In this document: piece by piece, positions 34,467-45,067 of the stretch
Numbering within the stretch: the stretch's first letter is position 1
Layout: the number at the start of each line of letters is the position of its first letter
NCBI RefSeq assembly: GCF_030523955.1
Contig: NZ_JAUNHL010000007.1
Coordinates: 1-61,958, forward strand
Length of the DNA stretch: 61,958 nt
Source of the DNA: Neisseria sp.
GTDB lineage: Bacteria > Pseudomonadota > Gammaproteobacteria > Burkholderiales > Neisseriaceae
Direction of reading: 5' to 3'
Made by a program: the position numbers and the translations under genes
The notes under the pieces: model-generated
Told to the model about the DNA's origin: nothing
The model's input: only the letters and a program-made list of their open reading frames with translations
Database searches by the model: none

Positions 34467-35563
34467 TTGCTGCCGCCTTTCAATGCACTGAAGAAGGGTT
34501 GTGCGGGCATGCTGCGCACCCGCAGCAGGATCACGATGGCGGCGATCATCAATAAATGCATCGGCAAAAGGCCGAGCCAGAAATTAAGCTGTCCGCTGAT
34601 AACGGCATTGCGCAGGAAGGTTTGGCCGTTTTGATAAATCAGGAAAAAGCCGATGGCGATCAGGATATTATAAGTATGGCCGGTGCGCGGATTGAAATAG
34701 GAAAGCGGAATCGCCAGCAGGCTTAAAATCAATACGGAAACCGGCAGCGATAAGCGCCACAGTAATTCGCCTTGGTATTCGGGTTTGCTGCTGCCGAATA
34801 AATCCGCCGTAGGGATGGTTTTGCGGCTGTCGGCGGCATTGACGACTTTGGGGGTAACGCTGATGATCAGGCTTAGATGTTGGAAGGATACTTCGTTAAA
34901 GTCGGCCTGGCCGGGGGTGCCGTTATAGCGGTAGCCGTTGCTCAATTCGAGCGTGCGTTTGTTGTCTGCCAGCGAGAAGGTACCTTCTTTGGCGAACACC
35001 ACGCTTTCGCGGCCTTTGTCGTCCACTTCGCGTAAAAACAGGTTTTTCATCACGCCCGAATCGGTATCGAAGGTTTCCACGAAGTAAACCCGATCGTCAC
35101 GGCTGCCTAGATTGCGGAATACGCCGGCTTCTACTAGGGAAAGCTGTTGTTTTTGTTTGAGAATCTCAGCGAATTCACGGCTGCGCAATTCCGCCCAAGG
35201 CAATACCGAAAGCTGGATGACGGCCGTCAGCAGGGCAAACGGCACGGCGAATTGCAAGACCGGCCGTATCCATTGCTTGAGCGAGAGGCCGCTGGAGAGC
35301 CAGATCACCATTTCGTTGTCGCGCCAATAGCGGGTAAGCACGGTGAGTGTGCTGATAAAGGCGGTTAACACCAATAATAAAGGGGTCATGCCCAGCGTCC
35401 AGAAGCCGATAAGCGCGGCGACAGCGTCTACCGCTACCCGACCGCTGGCTGCTCGTCCCAGCAGGTTGATGGCTTGAGTCGATACCAGTATGGCCAGCAG
35501 CACGATAAAAATGCCGACTGCGGTGTAGGTAAGCTCTTTGATGAAATTGCGTTGGTAAGTCAT
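34463..35563 (-). CDS. lptF: LPS export permease LptF
   Basis: 366 residues. Same fold as LptG: TM segments at about 10-120 and 270-360, a periplasmic jellyroll between (contains FVETFDTDSGVMKNLFLREV and VVFAKEG). The MTYQRNFIKELTYTAVGIF start and the NEMVIWLSSGLSLKQWIRP coupling loop identify LptF. The ATG at 35563 is preferred over a longer frame. The gene diverges from pepA, an arrangement conserved in many proteobacteria. Confidence 0.92.
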   Translation of the reverse strand: MTYQRNFIKELTYTAVGIFIVLLAILVSTQAINLLGRAASGRVAVDAVAALIGFWTLGMTPLLLVLTAFISTLTVLTRYWRDNEMVIWLSSGLSLKQWIRPVLQFAVPFALLTAVIQLSVLPWAELRSREFAEILKQKQQLSLVEAGVFRNLGSRDDRVYFVETFDTDSGVMKNLFLREVDDKGRESVVFAKEGTFSLADNKRTLELSNGYRYNGTPGQADFNEVSFQHLSLIISVTPKVVNAADSRKTIPTADLFGSSKPEYQGELLWRLSLPVSVLILSLLAIPLSYFNPRTGHTYNILIAIGFFLIYQNGQTFLRNAVISGQLNFWLGLLPMHLLMIAAIVILLRVRSMPAQPFFSALKGGSK

Positions 35564-35656
35564 ATCCGGGGTTTCAGTCGGCTGTGAATGTGCGTACAAT
35601 CAAAGACCGAAAAGGTTGATTACAGTTCAGACAGGCATAGGTAAATGCCTGTCTGA

Positions 35657-37105
<1,449 letters not shown>

Positions 37106-37132
37106 AAAAGTAGGTAAAACGGAAAAGCGCTT

Positions 37133-37570
37133 ATGCCCAAGGTAACTTTTTACACTCATGTGGCCGATCGCGAGCAGTTTATCGGCCGGCTCAGCCGTCG
37201 TGCGGCCTCGGAAGGACGCTTGTTGCTGTGGCTGGAAGATGAGGCGCAGAGTGTGCGGATAGACAGGGGTTTGTGGCGCGAACCGCCGGAGAGCTTTCTG
37301 CCGCATGAATTCTGGCTGCCGACGGATGACTATCCTGCCGGGGTGCCTGTGGTGTTGGCAACGGGAGACGAGTTACCTGAGCTGGCCGAAGATATTGTGG
37401 TACTGAACAGCTCGGATGCGTTTTGGTGCGATGCACCTGCACCGCCCAAGCGCGTGTTGGAGATTGTGGGCGACGGCTTGGAAGATTTGGCTGCCGCCCG
37501 CGACCGCTTCCGTGCTTACCGCCAGCGCGGTTTCGAAATCGAGCATCACAATATGCAGGGCAAAGCTTGA
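37133..37570 (+). CDS. holC: DNA polymerase III chi subunit
   Basis: 145 residues. The start PKVTFYTHVADREQF and the LLLWLEDEAQSVRIDRGLW stretch are typical of HolC, which links the clamp loader to single-strand binding protein. The pepA-holC order is conserved widely and supports the call. Probably co-transcribed with pepA and the next small gene. Confidence 0.92.
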   Translation: MPKVTFYTHVADREQFIGRLSRRAASEGRLLLWLEDEAQSVRIDRGLWREPPESFLPHEFWLPTDDYPAGVPVVLATGDELPELAEDIVVLNSSDAFWCDAPAPPKRVLEIVGDGLEDLAAARDRFRAYRQRGFEIEHHNMQGKA

Positions 37571-37610
37571 AACATCGATTCTGCCAACCGTATCCGGATA
37601 AATTGAGTGT

Positions 37611-37862
37611 ATGGAACAGCCCGATTTCTTCGCCATTCCCAGCCCCTGCATCGGGGTCTGCCAGGTTAATAGCAAAGGCTATTGCCGGGGATGTTTGCGC
37701 AGCAGGGAAGAGCGGCTTTATTGGCTGAAGATGACCGATGACCAGAAGCATCAGGTAATGCGCCTGATTGCGATGCGGCGCAAAAAATGGGAGCAGGTGA
37801 TGTGGGAGCGTAACCGTTTGCCGGAAGATGAACCGCAGCAGGAAGGTTTGGATTTTGATTGA
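37611..37862 (+). CDS. DUF1289 four-cysteine protein
   Basis: 83 residues. IPSPCIGVCQVN and GYCRGCLR give the C-x3-C and C-x2-C pattern of DUF1289, a small presumed metal-binding protein of unknown function. The end is acidic. It follows holC by 40 bp on the same strand and is closed by a DUS hairpin. Confidence 0.85.
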   Translation: MEQPDFFAIPSPCIGVCQVNSKGYCRGCLRSREERLYWLKMTDDQKHQVMRLIAMRRKKWEQVMWERNRLPEDEPQQEGLDFD

Positions 37863-37884
37863 ATTGTTTACGGTATTAAAGAAA

Positions 37885-37949
37885 TGCCTGTCTGAAAACA
37901 AGCTTGCGCGTTTTTGCGAAGCTAAAAAGTTTTGTTTTTCAGACAGGCA
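37885..37949. terminator. wadDUS inverted pair
   Basis: DUS at 37885-37896, inverse at 37938-37949; ends the pepA-holC run. Confidence 0.75.
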
Positions 37950-38004
37950 TTTGCGTTGCTTAAATATAATGTTGCGTGTAAAGGTTTTAAACTTAAATCC
38001 ATGA

Positions 38005-38032
38005 AAAAAGCAGACCAAACGGTCTGCTTTTT
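38005..38032 (-). terminator. tRNA operon terminator
   Basis: Perfect 12-bp stem AAAAAGCAGACC / GGTCTGCTTTTT with loop AAAC. The sequence is symmetric so it can act both ways. It ends the tRNA-Arg/tRNA-Glu transcript. Confidence 0.9.
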
Positions 38033-38039
38033 AATAAGC

Positions 38040-38114
38040 TGGCACGCCCACGGGGAATCGAACCCCGGTTACCGCCGTGAAAGGGCGATGTCCTAACCGC
38101 TAGACGATGGGCGC
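38040..38114 (-). tRNA. tRNA-Glu (TTC)
   Basis: On the minus strand the acceptor GCGCCCA pairs with TGGGCGT (one G-T), the anticodon loop is CTTTCAC with TTC, the T loop is GGTTCGATTCC and a CCA end is encoded. 75 nt. Confidence 0.95.
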
Positions 38115-38129
38115 GGATAAAATAATTTG

Positions 38130-38206
38130 TGGCGCACCCGGAGCGATTCGAACGCCCGACCCTCTGGTTCGTAGCCAGATACTCTATCCAACTGAGCTAC
38201 GGGTGC
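38130..38206 (-). tRNA. tRNA-Arg (ACG)
   Basis: On the minus strand the acceptor GCACCCG pairs with CGGGTGC, the D arm contains GCTCAGTTGGATAGAG, the anticodon ACG lies in CTGGCTACGAACCAG, the T loop is GTTCGAATC and CCA is encoded. 77 nt. First in the two-tRNA transcript. Confidence 0.95.
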
Positions 38207-38219
38207 GAGAAAGATTTGA

Positions 38220-38248
38220 ATTATAAGATTGAGAGGGGGCGGTGTCAA
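38220..38248 (-). promoter_or_regulatory. perfect-consensus sigma-70 promoter for tRNA-Arg/tRNA-Glu
   Basis: On the minus strand TTGACA (38248-38243) is separated by exactly 17 bases from TATAAT (38225-38220). The tRNA-Arg 5' end is 13 bases downstream of the -10. Both hexamers match the consensus in full. Confidence 0.93.
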
Positions 38249-38316
38249 GCCTTTTGCTGCGCAATGTCTCAGGAAAAGGTAAAATAGCTGTTTTTTGTAT
38301 GGAAAGATCGGAAATC

Positions 38317-39708
38317 ATGGTGGAGCAACAGCAAAGAGCGCAGTTGGCCGGCTTGTTTGCGCGCTTCGGGCGGCCGGTGGCAATCGTTGATTTGGAAACC
38401 ACCGGCGGCCATTTGTATGAAGACCGGATTACCGAGATCGCTATTTTGCGTTTTGAGAACGGGATTTTTACCCGCCATCAATGGTTGGTTAACCCGCAGA
38501 TGCCGATTTCGCCGTTTATTAGCCGGCTGACCGGCATCGATAATGAAATGGTGGCTGATGCGCCGACGTTTGCCGAATTGGCGCCGCAAGTGTTGCCACT
38601 GTTGCAGGGCAGCCTGCTGCTGGCGCACAACAGCCGCTTCGACTACACCTTTCTGCGCCACGCTTTCCAGCGCGCCGGATTGGCGTTTGCGGCACCGGCG
38701 TTGTGTACCGTCCAATTGTCGCGCCGCCTTTATCCGCAGTTTTACAAACACAATCTGGATAGTTTGATCGAACGTTGCGCCATTGAGGTTTCAGACAGGC
38801 ATAGGGCGATGGCCGATGTGCTGGCGTTGGCGGATTTTCTGGAATACGCCTTAAACGAACACGGATCCGATATGCTGGAAACGCAGATTCGTGCGCTGAT
38901 GAACCCGAAAATGTTGCCGGATAACCTGCCCGAATCTTTGGCAACACAGCTTTATGCGCTGCCGGACAGTTGCGGTATTTTGTTGTGGTTGGACAAACAG
39001 GGCAGATTGTTGCACATGGATGCGGCGGAAAAGATGTTTTCGCAAACGGCCGAGGTTTTGCAGAAGAAACAGTTGCCGCTGTTTTTGCAGGAGGCCGTTT
39101 CGGTGGAGTTTCGCGCGGCCATCGGCCCGTTGCATATGTTGTGGTTGAAGGCGCAACTGGCGGAACAATACGGTTGGCAGGCGCGGCAAACATTACGTTC
39201 TTATTTAACGGTACAGTTTCGCGAAAATGCGCGGGGCGCTTTGCAGGCCAAAATTGTGCCTTTGGCTGCAGGTAGTCATGATCAGCGCCCCAATGGTTTG
39301 TTTTTGCATAAGAAATCGCTTAGGCGGGCTTTGGGTGAGTGGAGTTCGCAACATGGTTTCTGCCCGGCGGTATTGGATATTTTACCAAGCGGTCATGCCA
39401 AGGGCGAGCCTTGCCCGGTGCGCCAAGTGGGTAAATGCGACGGGGTTTGCCAGTCTGAATCGGGAGTGGCGGCGCAAAATCGGCGGGTGCGCCAATATGC
39501 TGGCGTCTTGCCGGTAGCCGATTGGGGATCTGCGCATGAGGTGAATATTGTGGAGACCGATACGTTAAGCGGGCAATCGGTTACGCTGCGTTGTGCCGGC
39601 GGTGCGTTGGCGTTGCCTGACGGGCGTTGGTATTTTGACGAGGCCTTGCCGGCGGTGTTGAAGGCAAAATTCAAGCAGGGGCATGCGGCGGTGACGGTGT
39701 TGTCTTGA
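38317..39708 (+). CDS. DnaQ-like 3'-5' exonuclease with UvrC/Cho-like C-terminal part
   Basis: About 463 residues. An N-terminal DEDDh exonuclease (about 15-185) has IVDLETTGG, HNSRFDYTFL and HRAMADVLAL. The rest is a divergent region whose CPVRQVGKCDGVCQ recalls the UvrC/Cho cysteine motif. Exonuclease-Cho fusions of this kind are annotated as DNA polymerase III epsilon-like repair nucleases. An ATG at 38299 would add six residues. Neither start has a strong ribosome site. A wadDUS lies inside the coding sequence at about 38791-38802, encoding VSDRH. Confidence 0.85.
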   Translation: MVEQQQRAQLAGLFARFGRPVAIVDLETTGGHLYEDRITEIAILRFENGIFTRHQWLVNPQMPISPFISRLTGIDNEMVADAPTFAELAPQVLPLLQGSLLLAHNSRFDYTFLRHAFQRAGLAFAAPALCTVQLSRRLYPQFYKHNLDSLIERCAIEVSDRHRAMADVLALADFLEYALNEHGSDMLETQIRALMNPKMLPDNLPESLATQLYALPDSCGILLWLDKQGRLLHMDAAEKMFSQTAEVLQKKQLPLFLQEAVSVEFRAAIGPLHMLWLKAQLAEQYGWQARQTLRSYLTVQFRENARGALQAKIVPLAAGSHDQRPNGLFLHKKSLRRALGEWSSQHGFCPAVLDILPSGHAKGEPCPVRQVGKCDGVCQSESGVAAQNRRVRQYAGVLPVADWGSAHEVNIVETDTLSGQSVTLRCAGGALALPDGRWYFDEALPAVLKAKFKQGHAAVTVLS

Positions 39709-39900
39709 CGGTTTGGGCATTTTGCCGGTTTTTGTTGGAGATGGTTCATCGGCTTCAGAAGACGTATCGCTTCATGTTCTCCGGCCTGGTCCGGGCATGT
39801 TATGTTGCGGCAGCCCGAGCGTGAGGGAACTGTTGGTTTGACTATGGTGGCAATCTTTCAGACAGGCATGCAAGGAGATATTTGGGTGACTGAGGTTTCT
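39709..39900. other. intergenic, no gene
   Basis: This stretch after the exonuclease gene carries one inverse wadDUS near 39858-39869 and no other feature that I can recognise. With the two elements that follow, the gene-free gap extends to 40226. Confidence 0.5.
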
Positions 39901-39972
39901 TATGGTGACTTAAATTCAGAATAGTACACAGTGTTGCCTCGCCTTGTCGTATTCTGAATTTAAGCCACTATC
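39901..39972. mobile_element. internally deleted Correia-like element
   Basis: Left end TATGGTGACTTAAATTCAGA and right end (inverse) TAGTGGCTTAAATTCAGAAT match the tips of the full 106-bp element at 56146. Between them only a short GTTGCCTCGCCTTGTC core remains, in inverse orientation relative to that copy. Confidence 0.75.
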
Positions 39973-40029
39973 AAAAGATACTGTTTGCGAAAGATACAAC
40001 AGCCGGTGCGAATTAATGTTGCGCCGGCT

Positions 40030-40194
40030 GAGACTTTTGCAAAATTCTTTTCGATACCTGAAAACACTTGCGTCATGCTCGGGCTTGACCCGAGCATCTG
40101 TTTGTTTGAGAAGAAAAAGCAGATACTCGGGTCAAGCCCGAGTATGACGAGATATCCATAAATTCAGGATTAAAAAGTTTTTTGCAAAGGTCTC
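40030..40194. mobile_element. 165-bp MITE, copy 3
   Basis: Ends GAGACTTTTGCAAAATTC and (inverse) GAGACCTTTGCAAAAAAC, with the two CTCGGG..CCCGAG palindromes inside. It is flanked by the exact 5-bp duplication CGGCT (40025-40029 and 40195-40199). Very close to copy 1. Confidence 0.92.
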
Positions 40195-40226
40195 CGGCTG
40201 TTTGTTTGGGGGCGTGGTGTTTTATT

Positions 40227-40649
40227 TTAGGAGAGTAGTTTGCCGGCAAACGGGCTTAAGTCCAAGCCGGTTTTTTGTTGTATTTCGGCAATCAGTTCGT
40301 TTGCTTGGCGGCCGTTTTCCGCTTGGCCGATGGCCCACAATAAAGAGGAGCGGGTACCTGTTCGGCAGTAGGCGAGTACCGGGCCGTCGACAGCAGCCAG
40401 TTGCTCGGCGAAACGGCGGGCATCGTCGGCATTAATTTGCGGTGCGAGTACCGGTTGGTGGTGGAAAGAGGTGATGCCGGCTTCGGCAAACCAAGCGGTG
40501 GCTTGTTCGGCGCTGGGTTGGCCGGGTTCTTCGCCGTCTGGGCGGTTGCAGATAACGCTGCGGATGCCGAGTTTGGCTGCTTCTGCGGCATCGGCGGGGC
40601 CGACTTGTGGGGAAATATAGAGTTTTTCGCTTAAACGGGAGATGGTCAT
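40227..40649 (-). CDS. DUF442/TIGR01244 phosphatase-like protein
   Basis: 140 residues. The active-site loop YCRTGTRS (Cys about 95) is of the dual-specificity/tyrosine phosphatase type, in the small DUF442 family often found fused or adjacent to Blh/ETHE1-like sulfide-detoxification enzymes. The substrate is unknown. AGGAAACCTC lies directly before the ATG at 40649, so the much longer open frame upstream is not used. Confidence 0.82.
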   Translation of the reverse strand: MTISRLSEKLYISPQVGPADAAEAAKLGIRSVICNRPDGEEPGQPSAEQATAWFAEAGITSFHHQPVLAPQINADDARRFAEQLAAVDGPVLAYCRTGTRSSLLWAIGQAENGRQANELIAEIQQKTGLDLSPFAGKLLS

Positions 40650-40714
40650 GAGGTTTCCTTTTGCAAGTGTTAGGTAGTTAAAAATCAGCGGCAATGCCTG
40701 TCTGAAAAAAGGTT

Positions 40715-42472
40715 TTATTGGTTTTGCAACCAAACGGACAATAAATCCTGATCTTCGATTTTCAGATAGGCTGTATCTGCGGCGGCGGCTTGTACGGTTA
40801 GCTCGGTTTGCAGCAAATAGCCGTGGCGGAAATAATGCAGGCTGACCGTATCGCCGATGGAGAGCTTTTGCCAGAGTTGGTTGAAATCGCTGCATTGAAA
40901 GCCGTTGAGCGCGATGATGCGGTCTTGTGCGGCCAAGCCGGCTTGCTCGGCGCTGCCGTGGTTAAATACATGGGTGAGGGTGATGCTGTCGCCGTTTTGT
41001 TTGAAGCGTGCACCAAAATCGCTAACGCTGTTTTCGGCTGGAAATTCTGCTACTACGTTGCCGCCGCTTGAGCGATTGGCGGGCAGCCAACGCAGGTCGA
41101 TACCGGCGGTTTTCAGACAGGCATTTAAGGGTAGATCACGGGTGCTGAAGATGGCTTCTTGGAAAAAGCCGTCTAAATTCAAGCCGGTAATTTCTTCGGC
41201 ACGACGCTGCCATTCGTTTTCGTTTAAACCTTTACCGTTTTGCAACCAGTCTTGATACAGCGCCCGCATTACACTGTCGAGGCTGTGTTGCTGTTGGCTT
41301 TGTTGGCGGATGGTTAGATCCAAGCATAAGGCGGCCAGCGCGCCTTTTTGGTAATAGCTGACGATGGCGTTGGGGCTGTTTTCGTCTTGTTTGTAATACT
41401 TGGTCCAAGCATTGAAACTGGATTGTGTCAGTGTTTGTTTCAACCGGCCGCCGCCTTGTTGTACGCGGGTAATGTTGTTGGCCAAGAGTTTCAGATAGGC
41501 CTCTTGGCTGATCACGCCGCTTCTTGCCAGTAATAAATCGTCGTAATAAGAAGTGATGCCTTCGAATGCCCACAGCAACTCAGTATGGCTTTCGTGGTCT
41601 AAATGATAAGGCTGGAAGGCGGCGGGTTTGATGGATTTCACGTTCCAAGCGTGGAAGTACTCGTGCGCAAACAAACCCAGTAGCTCGGTATAGGCGTCAT
41701 CGGCCGTTTTCATATTGCGTGCAGGCAGGCTGTGGCGGTCGGCCATGAGTGCGGTGCTGCTGATATGCTCGAGGCCTCCGTATACATGATCGCCGAGAAA
41801 CAGCATAAACAGGTATTCGGAAAAGGGCGCGGGAGAGGGAAACATCTGCAAAGCGGTTTCGCAGATTTGGCAGACGTCTCGCAATAGGCGTTCGCGGTCG
41901 AAATCAGGATAGTGGCCGGAAAGGGCGATGCGGTGCGAAATGCCGTTGGTCTGAAAAGAGAGGATTTCCAATTGCCCCATTTCTACCGGGTGGTCGATTA
42001 AATCGGCATAAGATGGCGCACTAAATTCGTTATCTGACTCCGAAAAACGGGGGAGGGTGGTGGCAATCTGCCAGCCGGCGGGTAAATTGTGCAGGCTGAT
42101 GCGGTGTTCTTGTTCAGACAGGCCTGCTACCTTGAGAAACAGGCAGGCGCCGTCGAAAAAAGCACGCTCATTGCTAAGAAACGAGCCGCGTACGGATAAA
42201 TCATAGGCATAAACGGTGTAACGGATATACCATCTGCCGGCCCTTGGTGTGGTGTGCCAAGTGTTTTTATTGATTTGCTCCAATGGTTCGGATTGGCCGT
42301 TGCATTCTGCTTCGATACTGATGATATGGCGGGCGAAATCGCGAATCATATAACTGCCGGGCACCCAGTTGGCCAAAGATAATTTGGTTGGAATATCGGC
42401 GGGTTGCTCAAAAGTCAACTCTATTTGCCACTGATGGCTGGAAGGATGGGGTTGTAGGATGTAATGCAACAT
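40715..42472 (-). CDS. M61 glycyl aminopeptidase-like metalloprotease with PDZ domain
   Basis: 585 residues. The N-terminal beta-domain (about 1-160), the zinc motif HEYFHAWNVK (HExxH about residue 272) with a downstream WAFEGITSYYDDL Glu ligand, and a C-terminal PDZ domain (about 495-575, SAEQAGLAAQDRIIALNGF) match family M61. No signal peptide is seen. Two DUS lie inside the gene (near 41114 and 42114), so uptake sequences have been fitted into coding sequence. Confidence 0.9.
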   Translation of the reverse strand: MLHYILQPHPSSHQWQIELTFEQPADIPTKLSLANWVPGSYMIRDFARHIISIEAECNGQSEPLEQINKNTWHTTPRAGRWYIRYTVYAYDLSVRGSFLSNERAFFDGACLFLKVAGLSEQEHRISLHNLPAGWQIATTLPRFSESDNEFSAPSYADLIDHPVEMGQLEILSFQTNGISHRIALSGHYPDFDRERLLRDVCQICETALQMFPSPAPFSEYLFMLFLGDHVYGGLEHISSTALMADRHSLPARNMKTADDAYTELLGLFAHEYFHAWNVKSIKPAAFQPYHLDHESHTELLWAFEGITSYYDDLLLARSGVISQEAYLKLLANNITRVQQGGGRLKQTLTQSSFNAWTKYYKQDENSPNAIVSYYQKGALAALCLDLTIRQQSQQQHSLDSVMRALYQDWLQNGKGLNENEWQRRAEEITGLNLDGFFQEAIFSTRDLPLNACLKTAGIDLRWLPANRSSGGNVVAEFPAENSVSDFGARFKQNGDSITLTHVFNHGSAEQAGLAAQDRIIALNGFQCSDFNQLWQKLSIGDTVSLHYFRHGYLLQTELTVQAAAADTAYLKIEDQDLLSVWLQNQ

Positions 42473-42516
42473 AAAACGGCCTGTTTGTTAAGATTTGTTT
42501 GTGATTTTGGGGCTGT

Positions 42517-42556
42517 TTGACATTCGTCAAATAAAACACAATTCAAAATCTATACT
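42517..42556 (+). promoter_or_regulatory. likely FNR-dependent class II promoter of ccoNOQP
   Basis: TTGAC-ATTC-GTCAA (42517-42530) is a perfect 5-4-5 dyad one base per half off the FNR consensus TTGAT-N4-ATCAA. A TATACT -10 lies at 42551-42556. The dyad centre is about 40-41 bases before the expected start near 42564, the class II activator position. A second possible sigma-70 promoter (TTGACG, 17-base spacer, TATGCC) lies at 42586-42614. The leader before ccoN would be over 200 nt. Confidence 0.6.
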
Positions 42557-42796
42557 CTTACAAAATCAACAGAAAGGCAACTTAATTGACGGAATAAAAT
42601 TGCGGTTTTATGCCGATTTGTCTTGGTGTGCAGCCTGTTTTGATTTAAAATGCCCCAGTTAAACTTCCGCCTGCTTTAGCAGTGTCTTAGGAAAACGGTG
42701 TTAAATTAAGAAAAATCGGGTACTTGCTTCAGCCGTCTGTAGCGTGCGGAAAAGCTTCCCGTCAGATGTTAATTGCCATGTTAATGGAGAATCTTC

Positions 42797-44233
42797 ATGG
42801 AAACGCAAACTTATAACTACAAGGTGGTGCGCCAATTTGCCATCATGACTGTAGTTTGGGGTATTGTGGGTATGCTGGTCGGTGTTATTGCCGCCGCTCA
42901 GCTGTTTGCGCCCGCACTCGACCTGTCAAACATCGGTCCGTGGTTTCACTTCGGCCGTATCCGTCCTTTGCACACCAACGCGGTGATTTTCGCTTTCGGT
43001 GGCTGCGGCCTGTTCGCTACTTCATATTATGTAGTACAGCGTACTTGTAATACCCGCCTGTTCGGTGGCAACTTCCTGCCGGCCTTTACTTTCTGGGGGT
43101 GGCAGCTGGTTATCGTTTGCGCGGCTATTTTGTTGCCTTTGGGTTATACACAAGGTAAGGAATATGCTGAGTTGCCTTGGCCGGTAGATATTCTGATTGC
43201 CGTGGTGTGGATTGCTTATGCTATTGTATTCTTCGGCACCATCGCCAAGCGCAAAATTAAGCATATCTATGTAGCCAACTGGTTCTACGGATCATTTATT
43301 CTGGCCGTGGCGTTGCTGCACATTGTTAATAATCTGGCTGTGCCGTCAGGTTTGTTCTGGTCTTATCCGATTTACTCGGGTGCCATCGATGCGATGGTGC
43401 AATGGTGGTATGGCCACAATGCGGTAGGTTTCTTCTTAACTGCTGCTTTCTTGGGCATGATGTATTACTTTGTACCGAAGCAAGCCGGCCGCCCGGTTTA
43501 TTCTTACCGCTTGTCGGTGGTTCACTTTTGGGCGCTGATTTTCACCTATATGTGGGCAGGCCCTCACCATTTGCACTACACTGCATTGCCTGATTGGACC
43601 CAATCTTTGGGCATGGTGTTGTCATTGATTCTGTTTGCACCCTCTTGGGGCGGTATGATTAACGGCATCATGACGCTTTCCGGCGCATGGCATAAGCTGC
43701 GCACTGACCCGGTATTGAAATTCTTGGTGGTCTCACTCTCCTTCTACGGTATGTCTACCTTTGAAGGCCCGATGATGTCTATTAAAACCGTTAACGCATT
43801 GAGCCACTACACCGACTGGACTGTCGGACATGTACACTCCGGTGCTTTGGGTTGGGTAGGATTTATTACCATCGGCTCTTTGTATTATTTGATTCCGCGT
43901 CTGTTCGGTACCAAAGGCATGTACAGCACCAAATTGGTTGAACTGCACTTTTGGGTAGCCACTGTGGGCATCGTGCTTTACATCAGCTCTATGTGGATTT
44001 CCGGTGTAATGCAAGGCCTGATGTGGGGTCAGTTGAATACTGACGGTACTTTGACTTATTCTTTTGTTGAGTCGGTTAAACAGAGCATGCCTTTTTATGT
44101 TATCCGTTTTGTAGGCGGTTTATTGTACTTGAGCGGCATGTTTGTCATGGCCTACAACGTTTACCGTACTGTTATGGCAGGAAAACCGGTTGATGCAGCT
44201 ATACCGGTAGTAGCCCAAAGCGAACACCACTGA
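42797..44233 (+). CDS. ccoN: cbb3 cytochrome oxidase subunit I
   Basis: 478 residues with about twelve TM helices. Haem and copper ligands are visible in [16 protein letters not shown] (His for haem b), [27 protein letters not shown] (CuB His pair) and [17 protein letters not shown]. It is the proton-pumping catalytic subunit of the high-affinity terminal oxidase in the inner membrane. GGAGAATCTTC precedes the ATG. Confidence 0.97.
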   Translation: METQTYNYKVVRQFAIMTVVWGIVGMLVGVIAAAQLFAPALDLSNIGPWFHFGRIRPLHTNAVIFAFGGCGLFATSYYVVQRTCNTRLFGGNFLPAFTFWGWQLVIVCAAILLPLGYTQGKEYAELPWPVDILIAVVWIAYAIVFFGTIAKRKIKHIYVANWFYGSFILAVALLHIVNNLAVPSGLFWSYPIYSGAIDAMVQWWYGHNAVGFFLTAAFLGMMYYFVPKQAGRPVYSYRLSVVHFWALIFTYMWAGPHHLHYTALPDWTQSLGMVLSLILFAPSWGGMINGIMTLSGAWHKLRTDPVLKFLVVSLSFYGMSTFEGPMMSIKTVNALSHYTDWTVGHVHSGALGWVGFITIGSLYYLIPRLFGTKGMYSTKLVELHFWVATVGIVLYISSMWISGVMQGLMWGQLNTDGTLTYSFVESVKQSMPFYVIRFVGGLLYLSGMFVMAYNVYRTVMAGKPVDAAIPVVAQSEHH

Positions 44234-44258
44234 TAAATGCAGAGAATAGGCTGTTAAA

Positions 44259-44870
44259 ATGAAATTACAACCATTAGTAGAAGAGAAAGTCGGCTTCCTA
44301 ATCGTATTTACCTTCTTGGTGATTAGCGTGGGTTTGCTGATTGAAGTTGTACCTTTGTTCTTTACAAAATCGGTTACTGAGCCGATTCCGGGTCTGAAGC
44401 CCTACAATGCGCTGCAAGTGGCCGGACGTGATGTTTATATCCGCGAAGGCTGTTATAACTGCCACTCGCAAATGATTCGTCCGTTCCGTGCGGAAACCGA
44501 GCGTTACGGCCATTATTCGGTAGGTGGTGAGTCGGTTTACGACCATCCCTTCCAATGGGGCTCCAAACGTACCGGCCCGGATTTGGCGCGCGTAGGCGGC
44601 CGCTATTCCGACGAATGGCATCGTATTCACCTGTTAAATCCGCGTGACGTTGTACCTGAATCCAATATGCCTGCATTCCCGTGGCTGGCGCGTAACCGTC
44701 TAGATCCTGAAGTGGTGACGCGTAATATGCGAGCGTTGCGTACTACCGGCGTTCCTTATACGGAAGAAGATTTTAAAGCGGCTCCTGAATTGCTGGCTAA
44801 CAAATCTGAATTGGATGCGGTGATTGCCTATCTGCAAGGCTTGGGCACTACACTGAAAAATACAAGGTAA
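44259..44870 (+). CDS. ccoO: cbb3 oxidase mono-haem subunit II
   Basis: 203 residues. One N-terminal TM helix (about 14-35), then a periplasmic cytochrome c domain with [12 protein letters not shown] and the axial Met in [10 protein letters not shown]. It passes electrons from CcoP to the CcoN haem. It lies 25 bp after ccoN. Confidence 0.97.
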   Translation: MKLQPLVEEKVGFLIVFTFLVISVGLLIEVVPLFFTKSVTEPIPGLKPYNALQVAGRDVYIREGCYNCHSQMIRPFRAETERYGHYSVGGESVYDHPFQWGSKRTGPDLARVGGRYSDEWHRIHLLNPRDVVPESNMPAFPWLARNRLDPEVVTRNMRALRTTGVPYTEEDFKAAPELLANKSELDAVIAYLQGLGTTLKNTR

Positions 44871-44871
44871 C

Positions 44872-45024
44872 ATGATGGATCTTAATTGGGCGCGCAGTTT
44901 ATTTACCGTATGGGTGTTTGTCAGTTTTATATTGGTTCTTTATGTGGTTACACGTAAGCGTAACAAAAAGAATTACGATGATGCTGCCAAAAGTATCATG
45001 GATGACGAAGACACCCCTAATTAA
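44872..45024 (+). CDS. ccoQ: cbb3 oxidase small subunit
   Basis: 50 residues starting MMDLNWARSLFTVWVFVSF, with one TM helix (about 8-26) followed by a charged TRKRNKKNYDDA tail. It starts one base after the ccoO stop. Size, topology and position match CcoQ, which stabilises the complex. Confidence 0.9.
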   Translation: MMDLNWARSLFTVWVFVSFILVLYVVTRKRNKKNYDDAAKSIMDDEDTPN

Positions 45025-45067
45025 AAAATGCGTAGCCCTATTATTCCCGTGACAACGGAGCGAAAGA

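Noticed and set aside
39750-39800. Possible fifth MITE fragment (GGTCCGGGCATGTTATG)
   Set aside because: Only a few bases resemble the MITE hairpin and no end sequence is present.
40650-40895. Longer frame upstream of the DUF442 gene
   Set aside because: AGGAAACCTC lies directly before the ATG at 40649 and the extra residues are unlike the family.
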